Source: Streptosporangium pseudovulgare (GTDB taxonomy: Bacteria; Actinomycetota; Actinomycetes; Streptosporangiales; Streptosporangiaceae). Taken from it: DNA of 64,000 bases. The notes under the pieces were generated by a model. That model saw only the letters and a program-made list of their open reading frames with translations. It had not been told where the DNA came from and made no database searches. How positions within the stretch are numbered: the stretch's first letter is position 1; each line of letters starts with the position of its first letter. Both the position numbers and the translations under genes were made by a program. The DNA lies in the NCBI RefSeq assembly GCF_014648055.1, contig NZ_BMQJ01000012.1:228779-292778 (forward strand). Reading direction: 5' to 3'. Positions 8,945-17,621 of the stretch are shown in pieces.

Positions 8945-9500
8945 CGAACCAGTCGCGCTCAAGATCCTCATCGCGGGCGGCTTCGGGGTGGGCAAGACGA
9001 CGCTGGTCGGCTCGATCAGCGAGATCCGGCCGCTCCGGACCGAGGAGGTGCTCTCCGACCGCGGCATCGGCATCGACGACGTCGAGGGCGTGGAGGGCAA
9101 GCACACCACCACGGTCGCGATGGACTTCGGCCGCATCACGATCCGGGAGGGCCTGGTCGTGTACCTGTTCGGCACCCCCGGGCAGGAGCGGTTCTGGTTC
9201 ATGTGGGACGAGCTGTCCTACGGCGCGCTGGGCGCGGTGGTGCTCGCCGACACCCGGCGGCTGACCGACTGCTTCCCCTCGATCGACTACTTCGAGCAGC
9301 GGGGCACGCCGTTCATCGTGGCCGTCAACTGCTTCGACGGCGCCGAACGGTACGAGGCCGACGAGGTGCGCTCCGCGCTGGACCTCGACGAGGACGTGCC
9401 GGTGCTGCTGTGCGACGTACGGCGCCGCGTCTCGGCCAAGACGGTCCTGGTGACGCTCGTCGAGCACTCCCTGAAGGTGCTGACGGCCGGCCAGCACTGA
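8925..9500 (+). CDS. cvnD: Conservon small GTPase (CvnD-like, MglA/Ras-like)
   Basis: A 191-residue Ras-like ATP/GTP-binding protein. The P-loop GGFGVGKT is at residues 18-25, and switch II is FGTPGQERF, with Thr-Pro in place of the usual Asp-Thr-Ala. The base-recognition motif reads NCFDGA where classical GTPases have NKxD, a substitution known in this group. An AAGGAAG ribosome site lies inside the end of cvnC. It is the last gene of this operon and the only GTPase gene among the two facing conservons. Confidence 0.92.
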   Translation: MDFEPSDEPVALKILIAGGFGVGKTTLVGSISEIRPLRTEEVLSDRGIGIDDVEGVEGKHTTTVAMDFGRITIREGLVVYLFGTPGQERFWFMWDELSYGALGAVVLADTRRLTDCFPSIDYFEQRGTPFIVAVNCFDGAERYEADEVRSALDLDEDVPVLLCDVRRRVSAKTVLVTLVEHSLKVLTAGQH

Positions 9501-9524
9501 CGGCCCGCCGGCCTGGACGAACTC

Positions 9525-9581
9525 GTGGCCCGCACTCCCGTCGCGGGCCACCGTTCCTCCCGCCGTCCCCCACCACGGCGG
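9525..9581. terminator. Two hairpins between the facing conservons
   Basis: GTGGCCCGC (9525-9533) pairs perfectly with GCGGGCCAC (9543-9551). Just beyond it, CCGCCGT (9560-9566) pairs with ACGGCGG (9575-9581). Together they fill the 89-bp gap between convergent stop codons and can end transcription from both sides. Confidence 0.65.
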
Positions 9582-9589
9582 AAACGGGC

Positions 9590-9961
9590 TCAGAGCGCCC
9601 GGAGGCCGTTGATCACTTCCTGCAGGAGGCTCTCCACGGGCGGCGTGGCGGCCGGGACCGGTGACCGCACCAGGATGAACCCCTGGTCCAGCAGGTCGCC
9701 CAGCAGCACCTTGACGACTCCCATCGGCAGCCCGGCCTCCGAGGCGACCTCCGCGATGGGCCTGGTCCGCCGGACCAGGTCCAGCAGCCGCCGATGCTCC
9801 GATCCCAGGTGGACGGCGGTGGTGGCCGCCGCGCCGGTCGCCACCACCATCGACAGCACGTCGAACGAGGACGAGGAGGCGCGTGTGCGCCCGCCGGTCA
9901 GCGCGTAGGGGCGGACGACCGGACCGGCCTCCTCGTCCACCCACTCGACGTCGTCGCTCAT
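9590..9961 (-). CDS. cvnC: DUF742 protein (CvnC-like), second conservon
   Basis: A 123-residue DUF742 protein with WVDEEAGPVVRPYALTGGRT at the start and VINGLRAL at the extreme C-terminus, matching its counterpart at 8597. The ATG at 9961 overlaps the stop of the upstream roadblock gene (ATGA). No GTPase gene follows; the operon ends here, facing the first conservon. The sequence between the conserved ends differs clearly from the first copy, so this is an old paralogue and not a recent duplication. Confidence 0.9.
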   Translation of the reverse strand: MSDDVEWVDEEAGPVVRPYALTGGRTRASSSSFDVLSMVVATGAAATTAVHLGSEHRRLLDLVRRTRPIAEVASEAGLPMGVVKVLLGDLLDQGFILVRSPVPAATPPVESLLQEVINGLRAL

Positions 9962-10344
9962 TGCCCCGCCCGGGGGGTGGTGGCCATGTGCTGGCCGACC
10001 CGGGTCACCAGGCGGGCCATCTCGTAGGCGATCAGGCCCACGTCGGCGGCGCCGGTGGTCATGACCGCCAGGCAACTGCCCTGACCGGCCGAGGTGACGA
10101 AGAGGAACGCCGAGTCCATCTCCACCATCGTCTGCCGGACGGCTCCGCCGCCGAACTGCAGGCTGGTCCCCTTGGCCAGACTCTGGAACCCGGAGGCCAC
10201 CGCCGACAGGTGGTCGGCGTCCTCCTTGCTCAGCCCGCGTGACGAGGCCATCATCAGCCCGTCGTTGGACAGGATCAGCGCGTGCGAGACGTCCGCCACG
10301 CTCGTGACGAAGTCATCCAGAAGCCAATACAGCTCACCCGGCAC
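9958..10344 (-). CDS. cvnB: Roadblock/LC7 domain protein (CvnB-like), second conservon
   Basis: A 128-residue roadblock/LC7 protein: LYWLLDDFVTSVADVSHAL, GLSKEDADHLSAVASGFQSLAKG and MDSAFLFVTSAGQG. It aligns along its whole length with the product at 7999. The GTG start at 10344 is supported by a purine-rich GGGAAGGGG about 10 nt upstream. It lies 107 bp downstream of its kinase, a looser arrangement than in the first conservon, and it is coupled to the DUF742 gene by ATGA overlap. Confidence 0.9.
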   Translation of the reverse strand: MPGELYWLLDDFVTSVADVSHALILSNDGLMMASSRGLSKEDADHLSAVASGFQSLAKGTSLQFGGGAVRQTMVEMDSAFLFVTSAGQGSCLAVMTTGAADVGLIAYEMARLVTRVGQHMATTPRAGQ

Positions 10345-10421
10345 GTGGTAAAACCCCTTCCCCTGTGATGGTCGCGCTCGTTCGCGTGTCTACACCGGCC
10401 GCGGGCCGGCCCTCCCGTTCG

Positions 10422-10483
10422 GTGCTCCTCACCACCGTCCTCGGCCCGGTCTCAGTGCTCCTCACCGCCGTCCTCGGCCCGGC
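10422..10483. repeat. Tandem copy of a kinase gene 3' end (period 33)
   Basis: A 29-nt segment at 10422-10450 is repeated at 10455-10483 with two mismatches. The second copy is the 3' end of the kinase gene; the first lies just past its stop codon. The 33-bp period is a multiple of three. Confidence 0.7.
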
Positions 10484-12746
10484 CGCGCCGCCAGCCGGCC
10501 TGGAGCGAGCTGAGCACCGCCCGCGCCTCCTCCGGTGATCGTTCCCCGGCCTGCCCGGCCGCGTCCGGATCATGCGACGGCCGCGGCGGGCTCGCCTGGC
10601 GGATCCGGCGGGGCAGGCCGTCCGGCCGCGGCGCGGTCCCGGCCGGCCCGGCGGGTTCTCCGGTCCCGGCGAGCCGTACGATCCCGGCCGCCCCGGCGAA
10701 CTCGGCGCCTCCGGCCGGCTCCGCGCTCTCCGCCGGGGCCCCGGCGGGCTCCGGCGCAGTGGCCCCGGCGGCCCCGGCGGCCCCGGCGGGCCGTACGGTC
10801 CCGGCGGGCTCGCCGCCGGTCCCGGACGGTCCGGGGATCTCCCGCGGCGCCTGCCCGTCCGTCTCCGGCGTTCCCAGCAGCGACTCGGGGACCAGCACGA
10901 CGACCCCGGTCCCGCCGTACGGCGAGGGCCGCACCGTCACCTTCGCCCCGTACCGTGCGGCCAGCATGCCGACCACCGCGAAGCCCAGCCGGTCGGTCTC
11001 GGCCGGGTCGAACTCCGGCGGGCTGGCCAGCCGCTCGTTGACGGCGGCGCGCTTCTCCGGGGTCATGCCGAGGCCGCGGTCCTCGATCTCGACCGTGAAG
11101 CCGTGACCGGCGAACTCGCCCCGGACAGACACCTCGCCCCCCGGAGGGGAGAAGGCCGTGGCGTTCTCGATGATCTCGGCGAACAGGTGCATCATGTCCG
11201 CCACCGCGTCACCGGCCAGGGTGGCGCCGGGCATGGGGTAGATCCGCACCCGGGCGTAGTCCTCGACCTGGGCGGCGGCGCCGCGCAGCATGTCCTCGAT
11301 CAGGACGGGCGAGCGCCACTTGCGGCCCGCGGCCCCGCCGGAGAGGATCACCAGGCCCTCGGCGTGGCGGCGCATGCGGGTGGTCAGGTGGTCGAGCCGG
11401 AACAGGTTCTCCAGCGCCTCGGGGTCCTCGGCCTGCTTCTGCATGCCGTCGAGGAGCTTGAGCTGGCGCTGCAGCAGCGACTGGCTGCGCCGGGCGAGGC
11501 TGCGGAAGGACTGCGCGACGGCCTCGCGCAGCCTGGCCTGCTCCACGGCGGCGTCCACGGCGCGGTGCTGGACGCTGTCGAAGGCGGCGGCGACGTCGTG
11601 GACCTCGGTGGTGCTGCCCAGCGGCTCCAGCGGGGGCGCCTCGGCGGCCACGTCCACCGGCTCGCCCCGGCGCAGTTTCTCCATGACGCGCGGCAGCCGT
11701 ACCTCCGCGAGGTCGGCGGCGGCGCGCCGGACCCCGGCGAGCTCACGGGTGAGGTTGCGGCCGATCCGGTAGGAGATCAGCAGTGAGGCGATGACCGCGA
11801 CGAGGCCGAGCGCGCCGGCGATCCCGGCCTTGGCGAAGGTCGTGAGGGCCGACGGCGCCGCCCGGTCGGTGACCCTGTCGGCGGCCGCCGACAGCCCCTT
11901 CCAGTAGACGGCCTCCAGCCGGTCGGTGGTGGCCCGCCAGTCGGCCTCGGCGACCACGCCGCCGGACAGCAGGCGGTCCTCCATCTCGGTGAGGGCCCGC
12001 ACCGGCTGCGACGACGGGGTCAGGCCGGCGAAGGGGGCGCGCATCCCGGCGTCGAGCTGCGACATGCCCTCCTCCATGAGGAAGGCCCGCTTGGTGGCGA
12101 ACCGGCCGAACGACCGCAGCTCGGCCGGTGACAGACGGCGGCCCGTGGCCAGCGCGTCCGCGGCGAGCGCCCGCTCGTGGGAGAAGAAGGCCATCGAGTA
12201 GCCGACGGTGTTGACGCCGCGCATCTGCCGGGACAGGTCCGGGTCGTCGGTGATGGCCACGATGTCGATGAACCGGTAGAACGCGTCGGGCACCGGGCCG
12301 AACTCCCTGACGAGCTCGGTGGGCTTGATCCGGCCGCCGTCCACCTTGGCCCGCGTCGCGTCGAGCGTGTCGACCGCGGCGGTCAGGTCGGCGAACCGGG
12401 CCTTGGACGTCGGGCCCAGGCCCCCCAGGTCCAGCCCGTGCCGCGCCCCGTCACGCAGCCGGAACCGTTTCCTGTCGGTGACGGCGCGCTGGAAGGTGAG
12501 GGCGGTCCGGGCCTCCTCGGAGCGGACGGCGAGGTACTCGGCCGACAGGACGTGCTCGCGCTCCACGGCGTAGCTCACCTCGGTGGCGGGCGCGATGACG
12601 GTGTCGTAGAGGTCGTCGGCCTCCAGCAGGCTCATCGAGTCGCCGACGGTGACCGTCGCCGCGAATCCCCAGAGGGCCACCAGTGAGGTCAGCGGGATCG
12701 CCAGCAGAGCAGAGATCTTGAACCGGATGGACCTGCTCGATGCCAT
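10452..12746 (-). CDS. cvnA: Conservon sensor kinase CvnA-like, second conservon
   Basis: A 764-residue paralogue of the kinase at 5426 with the same layout: N-terminal helix (SIRFKISALLAIPLTSLVAL), a helical extracellular NIT-type sensor region, a second membrane helix near 310-335, HAMP-like linker, LDHLTTRMRRHAE, and a HATPase domain (EIIENATAFSPP, EDRGLGM). The sensor region has diverged strongly from the first copy while the HATPase part is close, so the two probably read different signals into the same output. The C-terminal tail is Ala/Gly/Pro-rich and repetitive. The ATG at 12746 opens directly into the membrane anchor. Confidence 0.9.
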   Translation of the reverse strand: MASSRSIRFKISALLAIPLTSLVALWGFAATVTVGDSMSLLEADDLYDTVIAPATEVSYAVEREHVLSAEYLAVRSEEARTALTFQRAVTDRKRFRLRDGARHGLDLGGLGPTSKARFADLTAAVDTLDATRAKVDGGRIKPTELVREFGPVPDAFYRFIDIVAITDDPDLSRQMRGVNTVGYSMAFFSHERALAADALATGRRLSPAELRSFGRFATKRAFLMEEGMSQLDAGMRAPFAGLTPSSQPVRALTEMEDRLLSGGVVAEADWRATTDRLEAVYWKGLSAAADRVTDRAAPSALTTFAKAGIAGALGLVAVIASLLISYRIGRNLTRELAGVRRAAADLAEVRLPRVMEKLRRGEPVDVAAEAPPLEPLGSTTEVHDVAAAFDSVQHRAVDAAVEQARLREAVAQSFRSLARRSQSLLQRQLKLLDGMQKQAEDPEALENLFRLDHLTTRMRRHAEGLVILSGGAAGRKWRSPVLIEDMLRGAAAQVEDYARVRIYPMPGATLAGDAVADMMHLFAEIIENATAFSPPGGEVSVRGEFAGHGFTVEIEDRGLGMTPEKRAAVNERLASPPEFDPAETDRLGFAVVGMLAARYGAKVTVRPSPYGGTGVVVLVPESLLGTPETDGQAPREIPGPSGTGGEPAGTVRPAGAAGAAGATAPEPAGAPAESAEPAGGAEFAGAAGIVRLAGTGEPAGPAGTAPRPDGLPRRIRQASPPRPSHDPDAAGQAGERSPEEARAVLSSLQAGWRRGRAEDGGEEH

Positions 12747-12794
12747 GTCACCTCAACGGTTCGGTCTCGGAGCGCGAGAGCGAGAACCTCCGGA

Positions 12795-12847
12795 CGATCT
12801 TTAGATCGCCGACGAGGATAGCATCGGACAGGAGAAATATTCTTGTC
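12795..12847 (-). promoter_or_regulatory. AT-richer leader of the second conservon with inverted repeats
   Basis: The 101-bp gap before the kinase contains a perfect inverted repeat, CGATC-TTTA-GATCG (12795-12808). A near-palindrome follows (GACA and TGTC arms around GAAATATTC, about 12826-12846) in a stretch much richer in A/T than its surroundings. This is a plausible operator and promoter. No regulator can be assigned. Confidence 0.4.
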
Positions 12848-13549
12848 CTATTTGTGACCTGTCAGAAAATAGTCATGTTCCCGGACAAGTCCCCCGAGAA
12901 GCGCCCGGCCCGCGCGTGGCGTGCGGGCGGCGTCCGGAACCCAGGCCAGCCACGCCAGCCGTACGGCGAGCACCCCGAGCAACGCGACCTCGGTGACCAG
13001 CAGCGTCCGCTCGGCCAGGCCGATCAGCACCCGGTCGCCCGGGAGCGCCACATAGGTGAGGGCCAGCAGCCCGAACCCGCCGGCCAGGGTCAGCCACTCC
13101 ACCGGCCTGGCCACCACCCGCCACCGCTCGTCCCGGCCCAGCCCCGGAGCCATCAGCGCGCCCGCCGCGGGCAGCGCGAGGAAGGCCGCTATCGAGACGT
13201 AGCGGTGCACCTGGGCCCCGAGGTCCATCGCCAGGCCCGGGGCGACCGTCGGCACGACCGCGATCACGACCAGCGCCGCGCTCCAGGCCAGCATCAGCCG
13301 CTCGGCCACCGCGCCGATCGGGGCCCGGACCGCCCGCAGCCCCGCCACCAGAGCGAGGGACGCGACACCCAGGCACGCCATGGCGAACTCGGTGGCCCCG
13401 CCGCGGTCGAGCACGGCGTACTCGCTGATCGTCAGGTTGAGCGGATCCAGCTGCGGATCCGGGTCGATCTGACCGGCGATCGCGGCCACGACGGCCGCCG
13501 CCGTACCGGCGCAGGCGATCAGGGGGTAGAGCCTCTTCGACGCGAGCAT
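12848..13549 (-). CDS. DUF998-type multi-pass membrane protein
   Basis: A 233-residue protein with about seven hydrophobic helices. Its opening (LYPLIACAGTAAAVVAAIAG, then LNLTISEYAV) matches DUF998 membrane proteins, whose function is unknown. The ATG at 13549 (MLASKRL) is preferred over upstream GTG codons because it starts a normal membrane protein N-terminus. It lies downstream of the xylose operon on the same strand but 181 bp away, so it is probably an independent unit. Confidence 0.72.
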   Translation of the reverse strand: MLASKRLYPLIACAGTAAAVVAAIAGQIDPDPQLDPLNLTISEYAVLDRGGATEFAMACLGVASLALVAGLRAVRAPIGAVAERLMLAWSAALVVIAVVPTVAPGLAMDLGAQVHRYVSIAAFLALPAAGALMAPGLGRDERWRVVARPVEWLTLAGGFGLLALTYVALPGDRVLIGLAERTLLVTEVALLGVLAVRLAWLAWVPDAARTPRAGRALLGGLVREHDYFLTGHK

Positions 13550-13730
13550 GGACCCAGACTGTCCCGCGGACCCGGTTCCACACATCCGGCGGCGTCCCTG
13601 ACCCGACCCTGAGCGATCCCCGAGATCCCGCCCCGTGGAGCGGGGTCCCGGGGACCGGCTGCCGGGTCGCGCCGCGGCCCGGGCCGGTCCGCGGGTTCCC
13701 GTACCGCGGGTTCCCGCCCCGGGCCGCCGC

Positions 13731-15146
13731 TCAGGCCGTGTCGCGGCCCCCGGTGTACCGGGCGCGGGCCTCGGCGTAGCGGGCCCTGATCTCCGGCACC
13801 GCGTCGGCCTCGAAGCTCCGGGAGCCGGCCCGGTCCCAGACCGGGGGCTCGTCCCCGCCCGCGACCAGCCAGGCGGCCTGCCGCGCCGCGCCGTCGGCGA
13901 CGTACTCCCCCGGCTCCGGGACGACCACCGGCCGCCCGAAGACCGCCGGGGCGATCCGCCGCACCGCCTCCGACCGCGCCCCGCCGCCGATGAGCAGGAC
14001 CCTGGCCGGCTCCAGCCCGAGGGCGTCGAAGGCGTCGGCCAGGTGGCAGAGCATGCCCTCCACCGCGGCCCTGGCCAGGTGGGCGGGGGTGGAGGTGGCC
14101 AGGGTCAGGCCGTGCAGCGTCCCGGTGGCCTCGGGCAGGTTCGGCGTCCGCTCCCCCTCCAGGTACGGCACGCAGACCAGGCCGCCCGCTCCGGCCGGAG
14201 CCTGCAGCGCGAGCCGGTCGAGGTCGGCGGGGCCGACCCCGAGCAGCCGGGCGGCGGCGTCGAGGACCCGGGCCGCGTTGAGCGTGCACACCAGCGGCAG
14301 GAACCGCCCGGTGGCGTCGGCGAACCCGGCCACCGCGCCGGTCGGGTCGGCGCTCGGGCGCTCGGCCACCGCGAACGCCGTGCCGGACGTCCCGATAGAC
14401 ACCACCACGTCGCCGGGTCCCGCGCCCACCCCGAGGGCGGCGGCCATGTTGTCGCCGGTCCCGGGGGCCAGCCGTACCGGGCCGGACGCCCCGGGCGAGC
14501 CCGGGACCCGCAGCTCGCCGGCCTCCTCGCGGGGGCCGAGCACGCGCGGCAGGCCGGGCACGGCGCCGAACGCCGCCTTGAGCAGGTCGGTGCGGTAGGA
14601 GCCGGTGGCGGGCGAGAAGTAGCCGGTGCCGGAGGCGTCGCCCCGGTCGGTGACCGGCTCGCCGTCCCCGCCGCCCAGCCGCCAGGTCAGCCAGTCGTGC
14701 GGCAGGCACACCCGCGCCGTACGGCGGGCCGCCTCCGGCTCGTGGACCGCCAGCCAGCGGAGCTTGGCCACCGTGAACGACGCGACCGGCACGCTGCCGA
14801 CCGCCTCGGCCCACCGCTCCGGCCCGCCCAGCTCCTCGACCAGGTCGCGGGCGGCGCCGGCCGAGCGGGTGTCGTTCCACAGCAGCGCGTCCCGCACGAC
14901 CCGCCCGGACTCGTCCAGGCAGACCATGCCGTGCTGCTGGGCGGCGACGCTCACCGCGGCGACGTCGTCGAGCCCGCCGGCCTGGGCGACCGCCTCCTGG
15001 AGCGCGGCCCACCAGGCGGCCGGGGCGACCTCGGTGCCGTCGGGATGGGCCGCGCGACCCTGGCGGACCAGGGCCCCGGTCTCGGCGTCCCTGATGACCA
15101 CCTTGCAGCTCTGGGTCGAGGAGTCGACCCCGGCCACGAGCGTCAT
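13731..15146 (-). CDS. xylB: Xylulokinase
   Basis: A 471-residue FGGY carbohydrate kinase that phosphorylates D-xylulose with ATP, the second step of xylose entry into the pentose phosphate pathway. Characteristic parts are [13 protein letters not shown] at the N-terminus, the hinge region around [13 protein letters not shown], the phosphate-binding [10 protein letters not shown], and [15 protein letters not shown] near the C-terminus. Its length is typical. The ATG at 15146 overlaps the xylA stop by 4 bp, so the enzyme pair is translationally coupled in pathway order. Confidence 0.95.
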   Translation of the reverse strand: MTLVAGVDSSTQSCKVVIRDAETGALVRQGRAAHPDGTEVAPAAWWAALQEAVAQAGGLDDVAAVSVAAQQHGMVCLDESGRVVRDALLWNDTRSAGAARDLVEELGGPERWAEAVGSVPVASFTVAKLRWLAVHEPEAARRTARVCLPHDWLTWRLGGGDGEPVTDRGDASGTGYFSPATGSYRTDLLKAAFGAVPGLPRVLGPREEAGELRVPGSPGASGPVRLAPGTGDNMAAALGVGAGPGDVVVSIGTSGTAFAVAERPSADPTGAVAGFADATGRFLPLVCTLNAARVLDAAARLLGVGPADLDRLALQAPAGAGGLVCVPYLEGERTPNLPEATGTLHGLTLATSTPAHLARAAVEGMLCHLADAFDALGLEPARVLLIGGGARSEAVRRIAPAVFGRPVVVPEPGEYVADGAARQAAWLVAGGDEPPVWDRAGSRSFEADAVPEIRARYAEARARYTGGRDTA

Positions 15147-16306
15147 GCCCGGTCGCCCCCGCGGACCCCGAGGAGGTGGTCCATGGCGAGCTGGTTGAGG
15201 CGGGAGAAGTGGAAGCCGCGCGCCGCCGCCGCCTCGACGTCGAACTCGTCGTTCGCCAGGTCGGTCAGGGTCTCACCGGGGGCCAGCGTGGGCTCGGACA
15301 GCTCGGCGACCCTGCTCGCGGCGAGCGCCTCGGCGACCTCGGAGTCGGCGCGGAACGCCCGGGACTTCTCCTTCAGGATCAGGTACATCCGCATGTTGGA
15401 GGCGGCCGACACCCACACGTCCTCGGGGTCGTCGGTGCGGACCGGCTTGTAGTCGAAGTGCCGGGGACCGTCGTAGCCGCCGTTCTCCAGCAGGTCCACC
15501 AGGAAGAACGCGTTCTTCACGTCGCCGTGGCCGAAGACCAGGTCCTGGTCGAAGCGGGGGCCGTGCTGGCCGTTGAGGTCGATGTGGAACAGCTTGCCGT
15601 GCCACAGGGCCTGCGCGATGCCGTGGGCGAAGTTGAGCCCGGCCATCTCCTCGTGTCCCACCTCGGGGTTGAGGCCGACCCGCTCGGGGTGCTCCAGCTC
15701 GTTGATGAACGCCAGCGCGTGGCCGATCGTCGGCAGCAGGATGTCGCCGCGCGGCTCGTTCGGCTTGGGCTCGATGGCGAACCTGAGGTCGTAGCCCTTC
15801 TCGATCACGTAGGAGGTCAGCAGGTCGACGCCCTCCTTGTAGCGGCTGAGCGCGGCCCTGATGTCCTTGGCGGCCCCGGACTCGGCTCCCTCGCGCCCGC
15901 CCCAGAAGACGTAGGTCGTGGCGCCCAGCTCGGCGGCCAGGTCGAGGTTGCGCATCACCTTGCGCAGGGCGTGGCGGCGGACGTCGCGGTCGTTGCTGGT
16001 GAACGCGCCGTCCTTGAAAACGGGGTGGGTGAACAGGTTCGTGGTGGCCATCGGGACCTTCATCCCGGTCTCCGACAGCGCCTTCTTGAAGGCCGCGATC
16101 GCCCGCTCGCGGTCGGACTCGACGGCCAGCAGGTCGTCGTCGTGGAAGGTGACGCCGTACGCGCCGAGCTCCGCCAGGCGGTGGACGGTCTCGACCGGGT
16201 CCAGCGGGGGGCGGCTGGCGTCCCCGAACTGGTCACGGGCCTGCCAGCCCACGGTCCACAGCCCGAAGGTGAAGCGGTCCTCCGGCCTGGGGGTGTAGTC
16301 GCTCAT
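15143..16306 (-). CDS. xylA: Xylose isomerase
   Basis: A 387-residue class I xylose isomerase (TIM barrel) converting D-xylose to D-xylulose. Metal and substrate residues are visible in [46 protein letters not shown], and the metal-2 site [14 protein letters not shown]. Its length and sequence match actinobacterial enzymes. GGAGGA lies 6 nt before the ATG at 16306. It is first in the xylAB operon and is transcribed away from a ROK regulator across a 76-bp operator region. Confidence 0.96.
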   Translation of the reverse strand: MSDYTPRPEDRFTFGLWTVGWQARDQFGDASRPPLDPVETVHRLAELGAYGVTFHDDDLLAVESDRERAIAAFKKALSETGMKVPMATTNLFTHPVFKDGAFTSNDRDVRRHALRKVMRNLDLAAELGATTYVFWGGREGAESGAAKDIRAALSRYKEGVDLLTSYVIEKGYDLRFAIEPKPNEPRGDILLPTIGHALAFINELEHPERVGLNPEVGHEEMAGLNFAHGIAQALWHGKLFHIDLNGQHGPRFDQDLVFGHGDVKNAFFLVDLLENGGYDGPRHFDYKPVRTDDPEDVWVSAASNMRMYLILKEKSRAFRADSEVAEALAASRVAELSEPTLAPGETLTDLANDEFDVEAAAARGFHFSRLNQLAMDHLLGVRGGDRA

Positions 16307-16319
16307 CGCGTCCTCCTAT

Positions 16320-16341
16320 TTAATCCACATTATGGACTTAA
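16320..16341. promoter_or_regulatory. Operator between xylA and the ROK regulator
   Basis: A 22-bp imperfect inverted repeat with outer arms TTAA/TTAA and inner arms TCCA/TGGA lies 14 bp upstream of the xylA ATG, in the only A/T-rich stretch nearby. Spacing and symmetry suit a ROK-family XylR repressing both divergent transcripts in the absence of xylose. Binding is inferred. Confidence 0.6.
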
Positions 16342-16382
16342 TATGGTCCGGCAGGGTGGGATCGTCAAGAGGTGGGGGTTCC

Positions 16383-17618
16383 ATGGGTTCCATGACGACG
16401 GGTTCCATGACGACGGGTTCCGGGACGACGGGTTCCGGGACGACGGGTTCCATGACGACGCAGGCCGTACGCCACGACTCGATGCGCGCCCGCAACCTCG
16501 CCGTGGTGCTGGGCGAGGTGCGCCGGAGCGGCCCGGTCACCCGCGCGGCGCTCGCCGAGATCACCGGGCTGACCAAGACCACGGTCTCCAAGATGGTCGG
16601 CGACCTGCTGGAGGCCGGGATGGTCGCCGAGTCGGCGGCGCCCCGCGACGGCGAGCGGGGCCGGCCGGGCACGGCCGTCTCCCTCAGCGGCGACCGGGTG
16701 GCGGCGCTCGGCCTGGAGATCACCGCCGGCCACCTGTCGGCCTGCGTGGCGGACCTCACCCTCACGGTTCGGCTCCGTTGTGCACAGGCTGTGGACAACC
16801 GGTCCCGCCCCCCTGTGGAAACCATGGCCCATCTGCAGGAACTTGCCCACAGGGCTGTGGACGAAGCACGTACGGCCGGCCTGTCCGTCGTCGGCTCCAC
16901 GCTCGCCGTCCCCGGCCCCGTGGACGGCGGGCTGCTGCACACCGCGCCCAACCTCGGGTGGCGCGGCGTCCGGGCCGGCGACCTGCTGGACTTCCCGGTG
17001 ACCGTGGAGAACGAGGCCAACCTCGCCGCGCTGGGCGAGCTGTGGTTCGGCGGCGGGCCGGGCGACTTCCTGCACGTGTCGGGGGAGACCGGCATCGGCG
17101 CCGGCCTGGTGGTCGGCGGCGAGCTGTTCCGCGGCGCGCACGGCCTGGCCGGCGAGCTGGGCCACGTGGTCGTCTTCCCCGACGGCCCGGACTGCCGCTG
17201 CGGCGGCCGGGGCTGCCTGGAGCGGTACGCCGGTCAGGAGGCGCTGCTCCGCGCCTCCGGCGCCGCCGGGGTGCCCGAACTGACCGAACTGCTGCGGGCC
17301 GGCGAGGCGGACGCGCTGCGCGCCTGTGAACGCGCCGGGCGGGCGCTGGGCGTCGCCCTCACCTCGGCGGTCAATCTGATGGACCCCGGGACGGTCGTGC
17401 TGGGCGGGATCTTCGCGCCGCTGTTCGAGTGGGTCGCCGGCCCGGTCCGTGAGGCGATGTCCACCCGGCTGGCCGGGATGCGCCGCTCCGTGCCCGAACT
17501 CGCGGTCTCCCGGCTCGGCGGCGACGCCGCGACCCTCGGCGGGGCCGGACGGGTCATCCACCGTGTCATCGCCGACCCCGCCCCCCACCTCCCCACCGCC
17601 CGCCCGGCGGTCCCCTGA
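16383..17618 (+). CDS. xylR: ROK-family transcriptional regulator, probable xylose repressor
   Basis: A 411-residue ROK regulator. A winged helix at about residues 35-90 (TRAALAEITGLTKTTVSKMV) is followed by a sugar-kinase-like domain with GETGIGAGLVV, the ROK glycine motif, and the zinc-binding CRCGGRGCLE. Divergence from xylAB across a shared operator supports a xylose repressor role. The ATG at 16383 is chosen because AGGTGGGGG lies 8 nt upstream. The first 27 residues are an oddity: five units of (M/G)TTGS from a 15-bp tandem repeat. Codons around residues 129-163 switch to A/T endings and form several DnaA-box-like sequences. Confidence 0.9.
   Translation: MGSMTTGSMTTGSGTTGSGTTGSMTTQAVRHDSMRARNLAVVLGEVRRSGPVTRAALAEITGLTKTTVSKMVGDLLEAGMVAESAAPRDGERGRPGTAVSLSGDRVAALGLEITAGHLSACVADLTLTVRLRCAQAVDNRSRPPVETMAHLQELAHRAVDEARTAGLSVVGSTLAVPGPVDGGLLHTAPNLGWRGVRAGDLLDFPVTVENEANLAALGELWFGGGPGDFLHVSGETGIGAGLVVGGELFRGAHGLAGELGHVVVFPDGPDCRCGGRGCLERYAGQEALLRASGAAGVPELTELLRAGEADALRACERAGRALGVALTSAVNLMDPGTVVLGGIFAPLFEWVAGPVREAMSTRLAGMRRSVPELAVSRLGGDAATLGGAGRVIHRVIADPAPHLPTARPAVP
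16388..16462 (+). repeat. 15-bp tandem repeat at the 5' end of xylR
   Basis: Five units of TTCC(A/G)(T/G)GACGACGGG run through the first codons of xylR. Three carry ATG and two carry GGG at the variable site. Each unit encodes (M/G)TTGS. Gain or loss of a unit keeps the frame but changes N-terminal length and the number of possible ATG starts. Confidence 0.8.
16778..16864. promoter_or_regulatory. Cluster of five DnaA-box-like 9-mers inside xylR
   Basis: TTGTGCACA (16778-16786), TGTGGACAA (16790-16798, exact reverse complement of the actinobacterial box TTGTCCACA), TGTGGAAAC (16814-16822), TTGCCCACA (16843-16851) and TGTGGACGA (16856-16864) lie within 87 bp. Four are within one mismatch of TTGTCCACA. 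See findings. Confidence 0.5.
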
Positions 17619-17621
17619 CCC

